Origin: UBA7332 sp051652645
Lineage (GTDB): Bacteria > Bacteroidota > Bacteroidia > Bacteroidales > UBA7332
Assembly (NCBI GenBank): GCA_051652645.1
Contig: JBOFUP010000072.1
Location: 18,670-82,669, forward strand
Direction of reading: 5' to 3'
Length of the DNA: 64,000 bases
The notes beneath the pieces were generated by a model. It made no database searches. It was not told the DNA's origin and saw only the letters and a program-made list of their open reading frames with translations. Below, piece after piece: positions 45,865 through 55,240 of this stretch. Both the position numbers and the translations under genes were made by a program. Position 1 is the first letter of the stretch; every line of letters starts with the position of its first letter.

Positions 45865-46499
45865 AAAAGGGTGTATATTTCGTCACTGGCATAGACACAA
45901 ACGTTGGAAAGACAGCCGCTACAGGCTTCCTCGCAAAAGAAATGATGCAGAAGGGCTTGAGTGTGATCACCCAAAAAATGGTACAAACAGGATGTGAAGC
46001 CCCATCAGAAGATATAGTAGAACATAGACGACTCATGGGCATTCCTCTACAAGAGGTTGACCTCAATGGAGATAGCTGCCCTATAATATTCAGCTACCCA
46101 TGCTCACCTCATCTAGCATCTGAGATAGACAACAAAACTATAGATCTAGATGTTATAGAGTTAGCCACGCAGAGATTAGCTCAACAATACGACATTGTTC
46201 TGCTTGAAGGAGCAGGAGGAGTGATGGTACCAATCACTAAAGAGTACCTCACCATTGACTATATGCAGAAACACCACTATCCTGTGATAGTGGTTACATC
46301 AGGCAAACTAGGTAGTATCAACCACACCCTACTCACACTAGAGGCAATACGCCAACGCGGTCTTGAGGTATCTATGTTAATATACAACCTATATCCAGCT
46401 GCCGACCCAAAGATAGAGCAAAGCACCTTGGAATATTTTAGAGATTACCTACAAAGACACTATCCCGAGGCTGAACTAAAACTACTAGATAAAATATAA
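45861..46499 (+). CDS. bioD: Dethiobiotin synthetase
   Basis: Closes the ureido ring of dethiobiotin with CO2 and ATP, the step before biotin synthase. 212 residues. P-loop GIDTNVGKT (10-18) and the LLEGAGGVMVPI block are present. It is separated from other biotin genes and coupled to the NAD(P)HX repair gene by a 4 bp overlap; the reason for this pairing is not obvious. Confidence 0.93.
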   Translation: MKKGVYFVTGIDTNVGKTAATGFLAKEMMQKGLSVITQKMVQTGCEAPSEDIVEHRRLMGIPLQEVDLNGDSCPIIFSYPCSPHLASEIDNKTIDLDVIELATQRLAQQYDIVLLEGAGGVMVPITKEYLTIDYMQKHHYPVIVVTSGKLGSINHTLLTLEAIRQRGLEVSMLIYNLYPAADPKIEQSTLEYFRDYLQRHYPEAELKLLDKI

Positions 46500-46525
46500 A
46501 CAGACCATAAAAACACCCATTGAAC

Positions 46526-46930
46526 ATGTCAAAGTTCATCACAATAGCCACCTTCTCAAACCTCAATAGCGGAGCCGTGCTCCGCTCACTTCTTGAATCC
46601 CAAGACATAGAGTGCAGATTCAATAACGAAGCAACCACGCAGATCTTCGGAGGATATGCTAACATAGGATACGCAGAGTTACAAGTAATCGAGGAACAAC
46701 TACAGGAGGCATTGGAGATAATGAAAGAAAATGGGTATAGAAGCAGCATAGGCAAGAGTGACAACAACACCAACCCCATGCTAGAGAGTCTAGAGAGAAT
46801 AAGTTCGCGCATACCAATACTGCGACACTTAAAGCTCGAATATAGAATCATTATGATACTTATAGCTCTTGCCGTAGCCATCGGCCTATTATTGTCATGG
46901 TTATTCACCGTTGACGGTGTTCCTTATTAA
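46526..46930 (+). CDS. DUF2007-type small membrane protein
   Basis: 134 residues from the ATG at 46526 (a TTG lies 6 bp upstream). Residues about 1-70 match the DUF2007 'putative signal transducing' pattern: TFSNLNSGAVLRSLLES, then FNNEATTQIFGG, YAELQVIEEQLQEAL. A C-terminal membrane helix (about 108-128) follows. It is thought to bind a small ligand or act as a regulatory module; function is not established. 26 bp after bioD, so probably the third gene of that operon. Confidence 0.75.
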   Translation: MSKFITIATFSNLNSGAVLRSLLESQDIECRFNNEATTQIFGGYANIGYAELQVIEEQLQEALEIMKENGYRSSIGKSDNNTNPMLESLERISSRIPILRHLKLEYRIIMILIALAVAIGLLLSWLFTVDGVPY

Positions 46931-46947
46931 ACAAAACGGTTAATATA

Positions 46948-46993
46948 AAAAAAGAGAGGATGCCCCACAAATGGAGCACCCTCTCTTTTTTTA
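46948..46993. terminator. Bidirectional terminator
   Basis: 13 bp perfect outer stem (46948-46960 with 46981-46993), with A run and T run on either side, between convergent genes. Confidence 0.85.
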
Positions 46994-47024
46994 TCGCAAA
47001 GCGAAAAGCTATAATAATGAAATA

Positions 47025-47609
47025 TTATTTCCCTTTTTTCGCTGCAGCAGCCATCATACCACGAGCTGCACGTGTTAGTTTAACCGCACAAACAACAGCC
47101 ATTTTCGAGTTAACCAACTCTAGGTTCTCGTAAGAAAGCTGACCAACTTGTACTGTTTTACCAAGACCCAAATCAGAAACGTTGATAGTCAAGAACTCAG
47201 GGATGTTGTTGTAAAGAGCTCTAACGCGAAGTTTACGCATCTCTAGAGCCAATTTACCCCCTTGCTTAACACCTTCTGCAAGACCTTCAAGTTTAACAGG
47301 AACTTCGAATACGATAGCTTTGTCTTCGAATACCTCAAGGAAGTCGATGTGAAGAACTTTGTCTGTCACTGGGTGGAATTGAAGATCCTTCAATACAGCC
47401 TTAACAGTTTTGTCACCGATAGTCAAGTCGATAACGAAAACCTCTGGAGTGTAGATCAAGTTTTTAACGTCAGCCTCAGATACGCTGAAAGTGATAACTT
47501 CACTACCACCATAAAGAACTGCTGGAATTGACTCTGAAGCACGAACTGCTTTCGTTGCTTTTTTTCCGTAGTCTGCACGAGCTACGCCTGAAAGTGCAAA
47601 TGTTTTCAT
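47025..47609 (-). CDS. rplY: Large-subunit ribosomal protein L25 (Ctc type)
   Basis: 194 residues. The N-terminal 5S-rRNA-binding L25 domain (about 1-90) carries SIPAVLYGG and HIDFLEV; the C-terminal TL5/Ctc beta domain (about 95-175) follows, then a basic, Ala/Lys-rich tail. The start MKTFALSGVAR is typical of Bacteroidota L25. Single gene, strongly biased codons as expected for a ribosomal protein. Confidence 0.95.
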   Translation of the reverse strand: MKTFALSGVARADYGKKATKAVRASESIPAVLYGGSEVITFSVSEADVKNLIYTPEVFVIDLTIGDKTVKAVLKDLQFHPVTDKVLHIDFLEVFEDKAIVFEVPVKLEGLAEGVKQGGKLALEMRKLRVRALYNNIPEFLTINVSDLGLGKTVQVGQLSYENLELVNSKMAVVCAVKLTRAARGMMAAAAKKGK

Positions 47610-47805
47610 TGTTTAATTATTTGTGTTACTCAAAATTAAGTAATTACGCTCCTTAATTTTCCCATCACACGATAGAATCTTCAAAAGCGATGCAAAGGTA
47701 TAAAAAACCTACCACTCCCGCAAACATGACAATCCCTTATTTCACCACAACTAGCTTTTATATATAATTTATAGCCTTAAGAGCTGCGTTCTACTCTTAA
47801 TTCTC

Positions 47806-47813
47806 TACTTTTG
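47806..47813 (+). promoter_or_regulatory. Promoter -7 box of the ABC-F gene
   Basis: TACTTTTG, 45 bp before the start codon; no clear -33 box. Confidence 0.45.
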
Positions 47814-47858
47814 TAGCAAACTCAATTACGACCTAAATCACAATCAATATTATATAAT

Positions 47859-49733
47859 ATGATAAATCTACAGGTGGATGGGCTAACCAAATCATTTGGC
47901 GACCTTGTTCTATTTGAAAATATATCTTTTGGAATCAACGAGGGAGACCGAATAGGTCTGATTGCAAAAAACGGCACAGGCAAAACAACCCTTATGAACA
48001 TACTCACGGGCAAGGAGGATTACGATAGCGGAGCTGTCGTATTTCGCCGCGACCTACGCGTGGGATACCTCTCACAAGACCCTTCATACCCACCACACTT
48101 GACTGTCCTCGAAGCCTGCTTTGAGTCTGATAGCGAAACCGTCAGAACCATAGCACAGTATGAGCGCATCATGAATTCAGACGACCATACAGGCCTCGAC
48201 GAAGTGCTCCACAAGATGGACAGCTTCAAGGCTTGGGACTACGAACAGAGAGCCAAACAAATCCTCTCACAACTAAAGATACGCGACTTCAATCAAAAGA
48301 TATCAGAACTTTCAGGAGGTCAACTAAAACGTGTGGCACTAGCCAATGTCTTGATCTCTGAGCCCGAACTCCTTATACTAGATGAACCAACGAACCACTT
48401 GGATCTAGACATGACCGAATGGCTCGAAGAGTATCTTAACCGCTCACGCGTGAGCCTCTTGATGGTCACTCACGACCGCTATTTCCTTGACCGAGTGTGT
48501 AACGAAATCATAGAGATAGATCGCCGCACACTATACTCCTACAAAGGCAACTATAGCTACTATCTTGAGAAGAGAGAAGAACGACTGAACTCACAAAACG
48601 CTGAGACAGACAGAGCCAACAACCTCCTTCGCAAAGAGCTAGAGTGGATGAGACGCCAACCCAAGGCACGAGGCACAAAAGCTAAGTACCGCGTTGATGC
48701 CTTCTACGAGCTTGAGCAGAAAGCACAACAAGAGCGCGAGAAGGGATCCGTACAGCTAGGTGTCAAATCCAGCTACATAGGCAATAAGATTTTCGAGATC
48801 GAACACCTAAACAAAAAGTTTGACGACCTTATTATACTTAATGACTTCAGCTACATATTCTCAAGATATGAGAAACTAGGCATAGTGGGCAACAACGGCA
48901 CAGGCAAGTCCACATTCATCAAAATGCTTATGGGTAAAGTATCTCCAGACAGTGGCACCATAGATATAGGTGAAACCGTACGCTTTGGATACTATAGCCA
49001 AGATGGACTCGCTTTCGATGACAACATGAAAGTGATTGACGTTGTTCGAAACGTAGCCGAGGTTATAGACATGGGCGATGGCTCCAAGCTCACAGCAGGA
49101 CAAATGCTACAACACTTCCTATTCCCACCAGAGACACAACACAACTTTGTATATAAGCTCAGTGGAGGAGAGCGTCGCAGACTATATCTTTGTACTATAT
49201 TGATGCAAAACCCCAACTTCCTAGTACTCGACGAGCCGACCAACGACCTAGACATCGTTACACTGAATGTCCTTGAGGAGTACCTAGCATCCTTCAAAGG
49301 ATGTGTGATAGTAGTATCCCACGACCGCTACTTCATGGACAAAGTAGTGGACCACATACTCGTATTCGAGGGCAATGGAAACCTAAAAGACTTCCCTGGT
49401 CACTACTCACACTATCGAGCCTGGAAGGAGCTGCAACAAGAGGAAGCATCCAAAGAGAACACCAATTCTCCCGTAGCAGCTCCTAAAAACAGCAAACCCG
49501 AGAGAGCTCCAGAGCAAAAAAGACGTCTATCGTTCAACGAAAAAAGAGAGTTCGAACAAATAGAGTCACTACTCCCAACATTAGAGCTCGAAAAGGAAGA
49601 GTTAGAGACACTTATGAGCTCAGGCACTCTATCCAACGATGAGCTGATATCCAAATCAGCTAGGATCAAAGATCTTATTGATGAGATCGACGAAAAGACA
49701 ATGCGTTGGCTAGAACTGAGTGAGTTCATTTGA
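47859..49733 (+). CDS. ABC-F family ATPase (Uup-like)
   Basis: 624 residues, two ABC domains without membrane segments. Walker A motifs LIAKNGTGKTTL (about 34-45) and IVGNNGTGKSTF (about 345-356); signatures LSGGQLKRVALA and LSGGERRRLYLC; Walker B LLILDEPTNHLD and LVLDEPTNDLD. A linker with charged helices lies between, and a C-terminal coiled coil (about 550-615) follows. ABC-F proteins act on the ribosome; the C-terminal coiled coil points to the Uup subgroup. No antibiotic-resistance assignment can be made. Confidence 0.92.
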   Translation: MINLQVDGLTKSFGDLVLFENISFGINEGDRIGLIAKNGTGKTTLMNILTGKEDYDSGAVVFRRDLRVGYLSQDPSYPPHLTVLEACFESDSETVRTIAQYERIMNSDDHTGLDEVLHKMDSFKAWDYEQRAKQILSQLKIRDFNQKISELSGGQLKRVALANVLISEPELLILDEPTNHLDLDMTEWLEEYLNRSRVSLLMVTHDRYFLDRVCNEIIEIDRRTLYSYKGNYSYYLEKREERLNSQNAETDRANNLLRKELEWMRRQPKARGTKAKYRVDAFYELEQKAQQEREKGSVQLGVKSSYIGNKIFEIEHLNKKFDDLIILNDFSYIFSRYEKLGIVGNNGTGKSTFIKMLMGKVSPDSGTIDIGETVRFGYYSQDGLAFDDNMKVIDVVRNVAEVIDMGDGSKLTAGQMLQHFLFPPETQHNFVYKLSGGERRRLYLCTILMQNPNFLVLDEPTNDLDIVTLNVLEEYLASFKGCVIVVSHDRYFMDKVVDHILVFEGNGNLKDFPGHYSHYRAWKELQQEEASKENTNSPVAAPKNSKPERAPEQKRRLSFNEKREFEQIESLLPTLELEKEELETLMSSGTLSNDELISKSARIKDLIDEIDEKTMRWLELSEFI

Positions 49734-49756
49734 TATAAAAGTTATTACTAAATTAC

Positions 49757-49786
49757 TTTGCAGTTTGTATATAAATATTAGCTTTG
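49757..49786 (+). promoter_or_regulatory. Promoter of the aminotransferase/permease pair
   Basis: TTTG at 49757-49760, an 18 bp spacer and TAGCTTTG at 49779-49786, 45 bp before the ATG at 49831. Confidence 0.65.
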
Positions 49787-49830
49787 CAGGAGAAATCCTT
49801 GAATCTAATTATTTTATACATATTAAAGCT

Positions 49831-51078
49831 ATGCTGAACGTATCAAAGCGCGGCATTATTATGCCAGCATCACCAATCCGCAAATTAGCCCCATTGGCTA
49901 CAGAAGCAAGAAATAGAGGAGTAAAAGTCTATCCACTAAACATCGGACAGCCCGACATAAAAACCCCACAAGAGGGTCTAGATGCAATGCACAATCTAGA
50001 TAGAACAATACTCGAATACAGCCCAAGCGAGGGCATACTATCACTTCGAAAAAAACTCGTTAGCTACTACAGCAAATTCAATATCCAAGTAAACACCGAA
50101 GAGATCGTTGTTACAACTGGAGGATCCGAAGCCCTAAGCATGGCATTCATGGCATGCCTAGACCCAGGCGACGAGATCATCGTACCAGAGCCTACCTATG
50201 CCAACTATCTAGGATTTGCTGTCACAGCAGGAGTAGTTGTTAAAACAATACCATCATCAATAGAAGATGGATTTGCACTACCACCCATCGAACATTTCGA
50301 GGCACTCATCACAGATCGCACCAAAGCCATCTTGATATGCAACCCAAACAACCCAACAGGATACCTCTATACAGACCAAGAGCTAGACAAGCTCTCGAAA
50401 CTAGTAAAGAAACACGAGCTATACCTCTTCTCTGACGAAGTATATCGCGAATTCTGTTATACCGACAAGCCATACCTCTCAGCCCTTAACCTCAAAGGCA
50501 TAGAGCAGAACGTTGTGATGATAGACTCCATGTCAAAACGCTACAGCGAATGTGGAATAAGAATAGGAATGCTAGTTACACGCAACGAAGAGGTCAAAGC
50601 AGCTGTGATGAAATTCGCACAAGCACGCTTAAGCCCCCCACTTCTTGGACAGCTATGCGCTGAAGCCTCATTCGACGCACCACAAGAGTATCTCACTGCC
50701 GTTTACGAAGAGTATATCGAGAGACGAAACTGCCTGATCGAAGGACTAAACCGCATCGAGGGAGTATTCTCCCCAATGCCCAATGGGGCTTTCTACACCG
50801 TAGTAAAACTACCCGTAGACAATGCCGACAAGTTCTGTGCATGGTGCTTGAGCCACTTCGACTACAAAGGCGAAACAATATTCATGGCGCCAGCCTCAGG
50901 ATTCTACAAAACAGCAGGACTCGGCATTGACCAAGTACGAATAGCATATGTCCTCAAGCGCGAAGAGCTAGAGAAAGCACTCATCGTACTGGAGAAAGCA
51001 CTAGAGGCCTACCCAGGAAGAGTACCTCCTACGAAAAAGGAGACACTACTTCACAAACTAGAAGAATATGAAATTTGA
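49831..51078 (+). CDS. PLP-dependent class I/II aminotransferase
   Basis: 415 residues from the ATG at 49831. The open frame continues upstream over the promoter to 49720 and overlaps the ABC-F stop, so that longer start is rejected. Motifs: PLNIGQPDI, YSPSEG, CNPNNPTG, the PLP lysine in DSMSKRYSECGIRIG and the C-terminal VRIAYVL with the substrate-carboxylate Arg. It belongs to the aspartate/aromatic aminotransferase group; the substrate is open. Its 3' end overlaps the permease gene by 11 bp. Confidence 0.9.
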   Translation: MLNVSKRGIIMPASPIRKLAPLATEARNRGVKVYPLNIGQPDIKTPQEGLDAMHNLDRTILEYSPSEGILSLRKKLVSYYSKFNIQVNTEEIVVTTGGSEALSMAFMACLDPGDEIIVPEPTYANYLGFAVTAGVVVKTIPSSIEDGFALPPIEHFEALITDRTKAILICNPNNPTGYLYTDQELDKLSKLVKKHELYLFSDEVYREFCYTDKPYLSALNLKGIEQNVVMIDSMSKRYSECGIRIGMLVTRNEEVKAAVMKFAQARLSPPLLGQLCAEASFDAPQEYLTAVYEEYIERRNCLIEGLNRIEGVFSPMPNGAFYTVVKLPVDNADKFCAWCLSHFDYKGETIFMAPASGFYKTAGLGIDQVRIAYVLKREELEKALIVLEKALEAYPGRVPPTKKETLLHKLEEYEI

Positions 51079-52318
51079 ACTATTCATAGCACGCAAACTA
51101 TTTTCAAAACAGCAGGGAGAGAAACAGGTTTCTCTCCCTGCTGTTCGTATAGCAACCATGGGCATAGCACTTGGTGTTGCAGTGATGATCCTTTCGGTAG
51201 CCATCGTTCTAGGCTTCAAAAACGAGATCAAGACAAAAGTTATAGGCTTCGGCTCACACATACAGATCAGTTCGCTCAACAACAGCAGCAACCTAGAGTC
51301 AAACCCCATCATAGCCGACTCCACACTGATGGCCACCCTACTGAGTGATCCCGAAATATCTCATGCAGAACGCTTCGCCTCAAAACCCGGCATCATCAAA
51401 AGCCAAGAAGAGTTTCAAGGCGTCATCCTTAAGGGAGTAGGCACAGATTTCGACTGGAGCTTCATAGAGCAACACCTTGTAGAAGGCAACACACTAAACA
51501 CACAGAGCGACACCACGGTGAGCAACACCGACGTACTGATCTCACAAGCCATAGCCAACCAGTTAAAACTAAAAACAGGCCAAAGCTTCATGGCATACTT
51601 CGTACAAGAGCAACTACGAATGCGCAAATACAACGTACGAGGCATCTACAAGACCGATCTAGCCGAACTAGACAAAATGATAGTGTATGCAGACATAAAA
51701 CAAGTACAACGACTCAATCAATGGCGCGAAGATCAAGTAAGCGGAGTAGAGATCACCATTAAGAATTTCGACAATCTAGAGCAGACCACCGATCGACTAT
51801 TCTACCAAATGCAAAAAAGCCCAGATGCAGATGGCAATGACTACTACGTACGCTCTATCATAGAGCTCAACCCACAGATATTCTCATGGCTAGATCTTCT
51901 AGACATAAACGTATGGATGATACTAACCCTTATGCTATTGGTAGCAGGCTTCACAATGATCTCAGGACTACTTATCATCATACTAGAACGCACAAACATG
52001 ATAGGGATACTCAAAGCACAAGGAGCCAACAATAGAAGCATACGCAAGATATTCCTCTATCTCTCGGCCATGCTCATCAGTCGCGGACTACTATGGGGAA
52101 ACATCCTAGGGATAACATTAGCACTAATACAGCTAATATTCAAACCCCTCTCGCTCGACCCAGAGATGTACTACCTAAGCAAAGTGCCAATCGAACTAAA
52201 CATCATACACTTGATACTCCTAAACCTAGGGACACTAGGCATAACACTGCTGATGCTCATCGCACCATCAATGATTATAGCCAAGATAGCACCAGCTAAA
52301 TCCATACGATTTGAATAA
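51068..52318 (+). CDS. LolC/LolE-type ABC permease
   Basis: 416 residues. An N-terminal membrane helix (about 26-48) precedes a large periplasmic MacB-PCD-like domain (about 55-265), then three helices with the FtsX domain (about 275-300, 322-350, 378-405). This is the lipoprotein-releasing permease layout, moving lipoproteins from the inner membrane with LolD. No ATPase gene is adjacent. Overlaps the aminotransferase gene by 11 bp, so translation is probably coupled. Confidence 0.85.
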   Translation: MKFELFIARKLFSKQQGEKQVSLPAVRIATMGIALGVAVMILSVAIVLGFKNEIKTKVIGFGSHIQISSLNNSSNLESNPIIADSTLMATLLSDPEISHAERFASKPGIIKSQEEFQGVILKGVGTDFDWSFIEQHLVEGNTLNTQSDTTVSNTDVLISQAIANQLKLKTGQSFMAYFVQEQLRMRKYNVRGIYKTDLAELDKMIVYADIKQVQRLNQWREDQVSGVEITIKNFDNLEQTTDRLFYQMQKSPDADGNDYYVRSIIELNPQIFSWLDLLDINVWMILTLMLLVAGFTMISGLLIIILERTNMIGILKAQGANNRSIRKIFLYLSAMLISRGLLWGNILGITLALIQLIFKPLSLDPEMYYLSKVPIELNIIHLILLNLGTLGITLLMLIAPSMIIAKIAPAKSIRFE

Positions 52319-52319
52319 A

Positions 52320-52360
52320 AATAATAGCCTGAAACAAACTGTTTTAGGCTATTATTTGTT
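52320..52360 (+). terminator. Terminator of the permease gene
   Basis: 16 bp stem with one G-U pair (52320-52335 with 52341-52356) and a 5 nt loop, right after the stop codon. Confidence 0.8.
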
Positions 52361-52411
52361 TAGTCATCAGTAAACAAATATGTTATAGACATCTAATAAA
52401 CCCCACATAAC

Positions 52412-52798
52412 ATGAAAGATAAAATAATGAGCTACCTTCTCGAAGAGGGATATCGCCCAGCTATAGACGAAGATGGAGATGTAGCCTTCAAAGTAGAAGG
52501 CGTATCAATGTACTTCTCTCTCACTGACGACGACCCTGGGTTCATTAGGCTAATACTACCTAACTTCTGGAAAGTAGACGACCTTCAGGAGTATGAACGT
52601 AGCCTAAGAGTAGCAAATAAACTAAATTCAACATACAAAGCCGGCAAAATCTTTATACACAACAACTATCTGATCTCCACCGTTGAGCTATTCGTATACT
52701 CAACAACAAAAATCGAAGAGATCCTAGTTAGAATAATAAGCATACTACGACGTATGACCTACGAATTTGCCGAACTAATGCAACGCGAGAATAGCTAA
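52412..52798 (+). CDS. YbjN-like small protein
   Basis: 128 residues, acidic, soluble. The pattern of an N-terminal helix (MSYLLEEGYRP), a strand pair around VAFKVEGVSMYFSL, then a helix with EYERSLRVANKLNSTYK and strands KIFIHNNYLIST resembles the YbjN / type III chaperone-like fold. This is a fold-level guess. Single gene between two terminators. Confidence 0.6.
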   Translation: MKDKIMSYLLEEGYRPAIDEDGDVAFKVEGVSMYFSLTDDDPGFIRLILPNFWKVDDLQEYERSLRVANKLNSTYKAGKIFIHNNYLISTVELFVYSTTKIEEILVRIISILRRMTYEFAELMQRENS

Positions 52799-52892
52799 GC
52801 ACATATAATAAGAGAAAACTCATTTTAACCATTTTGCTATATGAAGTTAGCAAATTAGGTAAAAAGCTGTAAATTATTCAACAACAAACGCT

Positions 52893-52939
52893 AAAAGCGT
52901 TCATTTAGATACCACAAAGGAGTCTAAATGAACGCTTTT
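52893..52939 (+). terminator. Terminator of the YbjN-like gene
   Basis: 17 bp perfect stem (52893-52909 with 52923-52939), 13 nt loop, T-rich tail. Confidence 0.85.
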
Positions 52940-52942
52940 CTT

Positions 52943-52973
52943 TTGGCATAAAAGGATTAAATTTTTAACTTTG
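52943..52973 (+). promoter_or_regulatory. Promoter of the Fe-S scaffold-like/GGGtGRT operon
   Basis: TTGG at 52943-52946, a 19 bp spacer and TAACTTTG at 52966-52973. It starts 4 bp after the upstream terminator and leaves a leader of about 50 nt. Confidence 0.75.
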
Positions 52974-53031
52974 CAAGGCTTTTAATTAGATGAAGCAACA
53001 TACATTTTTACTAAACATAATAAGGACAGAC

Positions 53032-53724
53032 ATGAATTATTCACACGAAGTAGAGCAAATGTGCATCGTGAAAAAAGGACCAAACCACGGTCCAGCTCCA
53101 ATTCCACAAGAAGGAAAATGGATGAAAGCTAAAGAGGTTGTTGACATCTCTGGTTTGACACACGGTGTGGGTTGGTGTGCTCCACAACAAGGAACATGTA
53201 AATTGACGTTGAACATCAAAGAAGGAATTATCCAAGAAGCTTTGATCGAAACTGTAGGTTGTTCAGGTATGACTCACTCTGCAGCTATGGCATCAGAGAT
53301 CCTTCCAGGAAAAACTATCCTAGAGGCTTTGAACACTGACCTTGTATGTGATGCAATCAACGTAGCAATGCGCGAATTGTTCCTACAAATCGTTTACGGA
53401 CGTTCACAGTCTGCATTCTCAGAAGATGGTCTACCAATTGGTGCTGGTCTTGAGGATTTGGGTAAAGGTCTTCGCTCACAAGTAGGAACAATGTTCGGTA
53501 CTTTGGCAAAAGGTCCTCGTTACCTAGAGATGGCAGAAGGATACTGTACTCGTATGGCTTTGGATGCTGATGGCGAAACTATCGGATACGAATTCGTACA
53601 CCTTGGACGTTTCATGGATATGATCAAAAAAGGTATCGATGCAAACGAAGCTTTGGAAAAAGCAAAAGGTACTTACGGTCGTTTCAACGAGGCTGTAAAA
53701 TATATCGACCCTCGTCATGAATAG
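53032..53724 (+). CDS. Iron-sulfur cluster assembly scaffold-like protein
   Basis: 230 residues from the ATG at 53032 (MNYSHEVEQMCIV). An earlier Met (52990) lies in the leader just after the promoter. The core resembles the IscU/NifU N-terminal fold: Cys in GWCAPQQGTCKLTL and the GCSGMTHSAAMASEIL segment, where scaffold proteins carry a cluster-binding cysteine. A further cysteine is in EGYCTRM. It is found next to the GGGtGRT protein in Bacteroidota and some Firmicutes; the pair's exact role is unknown. Strong codon bias suggests high expression. Confidence 0.75.
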   Translation: MNYSHEVEQMCIVKKGPNHGPAPIPQEGKWMKAKEVVDISGLTHGVGWCAPQQGTCKLTLNIKEGIIQEALIETVGCSGMTHSAAMASEILPGKTILEALNTDLVCDAINVAMRELFLQIVYGRSQSAFSEDGLPIGAGLEDLGKGLRSQVGTMFGTLAKGPRYLEMAEGYCTRMALDADGETIGYEFVHLGRFMDMIKKGIDANEALEKAKGTYGRFNEAVKYIDPRHE

Positions 53725-53899
53725 AAAAAGTATAATACTTCGCATCCTCTACATACTCATAGCCGTAACTATCGTTGCAGCCATAGTATGCTACATGGTA
53801 CTACCCACACTAATGGGGAGCTACATTGCTATGTGTGCGGTTGTGTTGGTATTGAACTTTCTTATCTCGATCTTTTTCGTAAACAAGAACTTTCACTAG
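53717..53899 (+). CDS. Small two-helix membrane protein
   Basis: 60 residues, basic start (MNRKSIILR) then two hydrophobic helices (about 9-29 and 34-55). It overlaps the scaffold-like gene by 8 bp and lies 58 bp before the GGGtGRT gene, so it sits inside the operon. I know no function; a membrane tether for the neighbours is only a guess. Confidence 0.65.
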   Translation: MNRKSIILRILYILIAVTIVAAIVCYMVLPTLMGSYIAMCAVVLVLNFLISIFFVNKNFH

Positions 53900-53957
53900 T
53901 TCAACTGTTTACAACAAAAACATCCTATTACACAAAAAATTATAACAACTAACGAAT

Positions 53958-54953
53958 ATGTTATTTGAATCATACGATCGTCGTATTGCTAAAATCAACG
54001 CTGAGTTGAACAACTACGGCATTGCAAACATCGAAGAGGCAAAAGCTATCTGCGAGGCAAAAGGAATCAACCCTTACCAAATCTGCGAAGAGACACAGGC
54101 TATCTGTTTCGAAAACGCTAAATGGGCTTACGTAGTAGGTGCTGCTATCGCAATCAAAAAAGGAATCACAAATGCTGCTGAAGCTGCTGAAGTTATCGGT
54201 ATTGGTCTTCAAGCATTCTGTATCCCTGGATCAGTAGCAGAAGACCGCAAAGTAGGTATCGGCCACGGTAACTTGGCTGCTATGCTTCTTCGCGAAGAGA
54301 CAAAATGTTTCGCTTTCCTTGCAGGTCACGAATCATTCGCTGCAGCTGAAGGTGCAATCAAAATCGCTGAGATGGCAAACAAAGTACGTACTGAGCCTCT
54401 ACGCGTAATCCTTAACGGATTGGGTAAAGATGCAGCACAGATCATCTCACGTATCAACGGATTTACTTATGTTCAAACACAGTTTGACTACGCTTCAGGC
54501 GATGTAAACGTTGTTATGCAGAAAGCATACTCAGAAGGTCTTCGCGCTAAAGTACGTTGCTACGGTGCAGACGACGTTCGCGAAGGTGTTGCTATCATGC
54601 GTAGCGAAGGTGTTGACGTATCTATCACAGGTAACTCAACTAACCCAACACGTTTCCAACACCCAGTAGCTGGTACATACAAAAAAGAGTGTATGGAACT
54701 AGGTAAAAAATACTTCTCTGTTGCTTCAGGTGGTGGTACAGGTCGTACACTTCACCCAGACAACATGGCAGCAGGTCCTGCTTCATACGGTATGACAGAC
54801 ACTATGGGTCGTATGCACGGTGACGCTCAATTCGCTGGTTCTTCTTCAGTTCCTGCACACGTTGAGATGATGGGCTTCCTAGGTATGGGTAACAACCCAA
54901 TGGTAGGTGCTACAGTTGCTGTAGCGGTTGCTATCGAAGAGGCTTCAAAATAA
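53958..54953 (+). CDS. GGGtGRT protein
   Basis: 331 residues, cytoplasmic. The name-giving motif is present: VASGGGTGRTLHPDN (about 255-269), followed by GPASYGMTDTMGRMHGD. Function is unknown; it always appears near Fe-S scaffold-like genes and is often abundant. Codons are highly biased, which supports strong expression. It forms a three-gene unit with the scaffold-like protein and the small membrane protein. Confidence 0.88.
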   Translation: MLFESYDRRIAKINAELNNYGIANIEEAKAICEAKGINPYQICEETQAICFENAKWAYVVGAAIAIKKGITNAAEAAEVIGIGLQAFCIPGSVAEDRKVGIGHGNLAAMLLREETKCFAFLAGHESFAAAEGAIKIAEMANKVRTEPLRVILNGLGKDAAQIISRINGFTYVQTQFDYASGDVNVVMQKAYSEGLRAKVRCYGADDVREGVAIMRSEGVDVSITGNSTNPTRFQHPVAGTYKKECMELGKKYFSVASGGGTGRTLHPDNMAAGPASYGMTDTMGRMHGDAQFAGSSSVPAHVEMMGFLGMGNNPMVGATVAVAVAIEEASK

Positions 54954-54987
54954 TAATCTGATAATCAGATAATTATACAGAAAAACA

Positions 54988-55023
54988 AGAGAGAGTGTAT
55001 AGTAATATGCACTCTCTTTTTTT
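54988..55023 (+). terminator. Terminator of the GGGtGRT operon
   Basis: Short hairpin AGAGAGTG/CACTCTCT (54990-54997 with 55110-equivalent arm at 55010-55017) with a 12 nt loop and seven T residues. Confidence 0.75.
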
Positions 55024-55240
55024 ATGTCTATGGCTGATGTAGTTTAGATTGTTTTGAAGGTTTACGGCTCATTAAATCATGAAAGTGGTTATTTGATAGA
55101 ATAGATGTTTTATACCGATTTTGAGATAAAATTGTGTGCATGAGGGTATAGCAAAATAAAAAACCTCTATTTTTAGAATAATCAACATTATAATCTATTG
55201 AATTTCGATTGCTTATCTCAAATTTTATGCACACAAAATT
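55024..55240. other. Upstream flank of the integrase, possible element end
   Basis: No gene. It contains two pairs of complementary words in non-nested order: TGAGATAA (55122-55129) with TTATCTCA (55213-55220), and TTGTGTGCAT (55132-55141) with ATGCACACAA (55227-55236). They may be integrase or regulator binding sites. The left end of the mobile element should lie here, but no tRNA target and no clear direct repeat is seen. Confidence 0.35.

Noticed and set aside
48992..49297. Long minus-strand frames inside the ABC-F gene
   Set aside because: Antisense shadows of a strongly conserved coding sequence.
49720..49830. 37-codon extension of the aminotransferase
   Set aside because: It overlaps the upstream gene and the promoter; family alignment begins at the later ATG.
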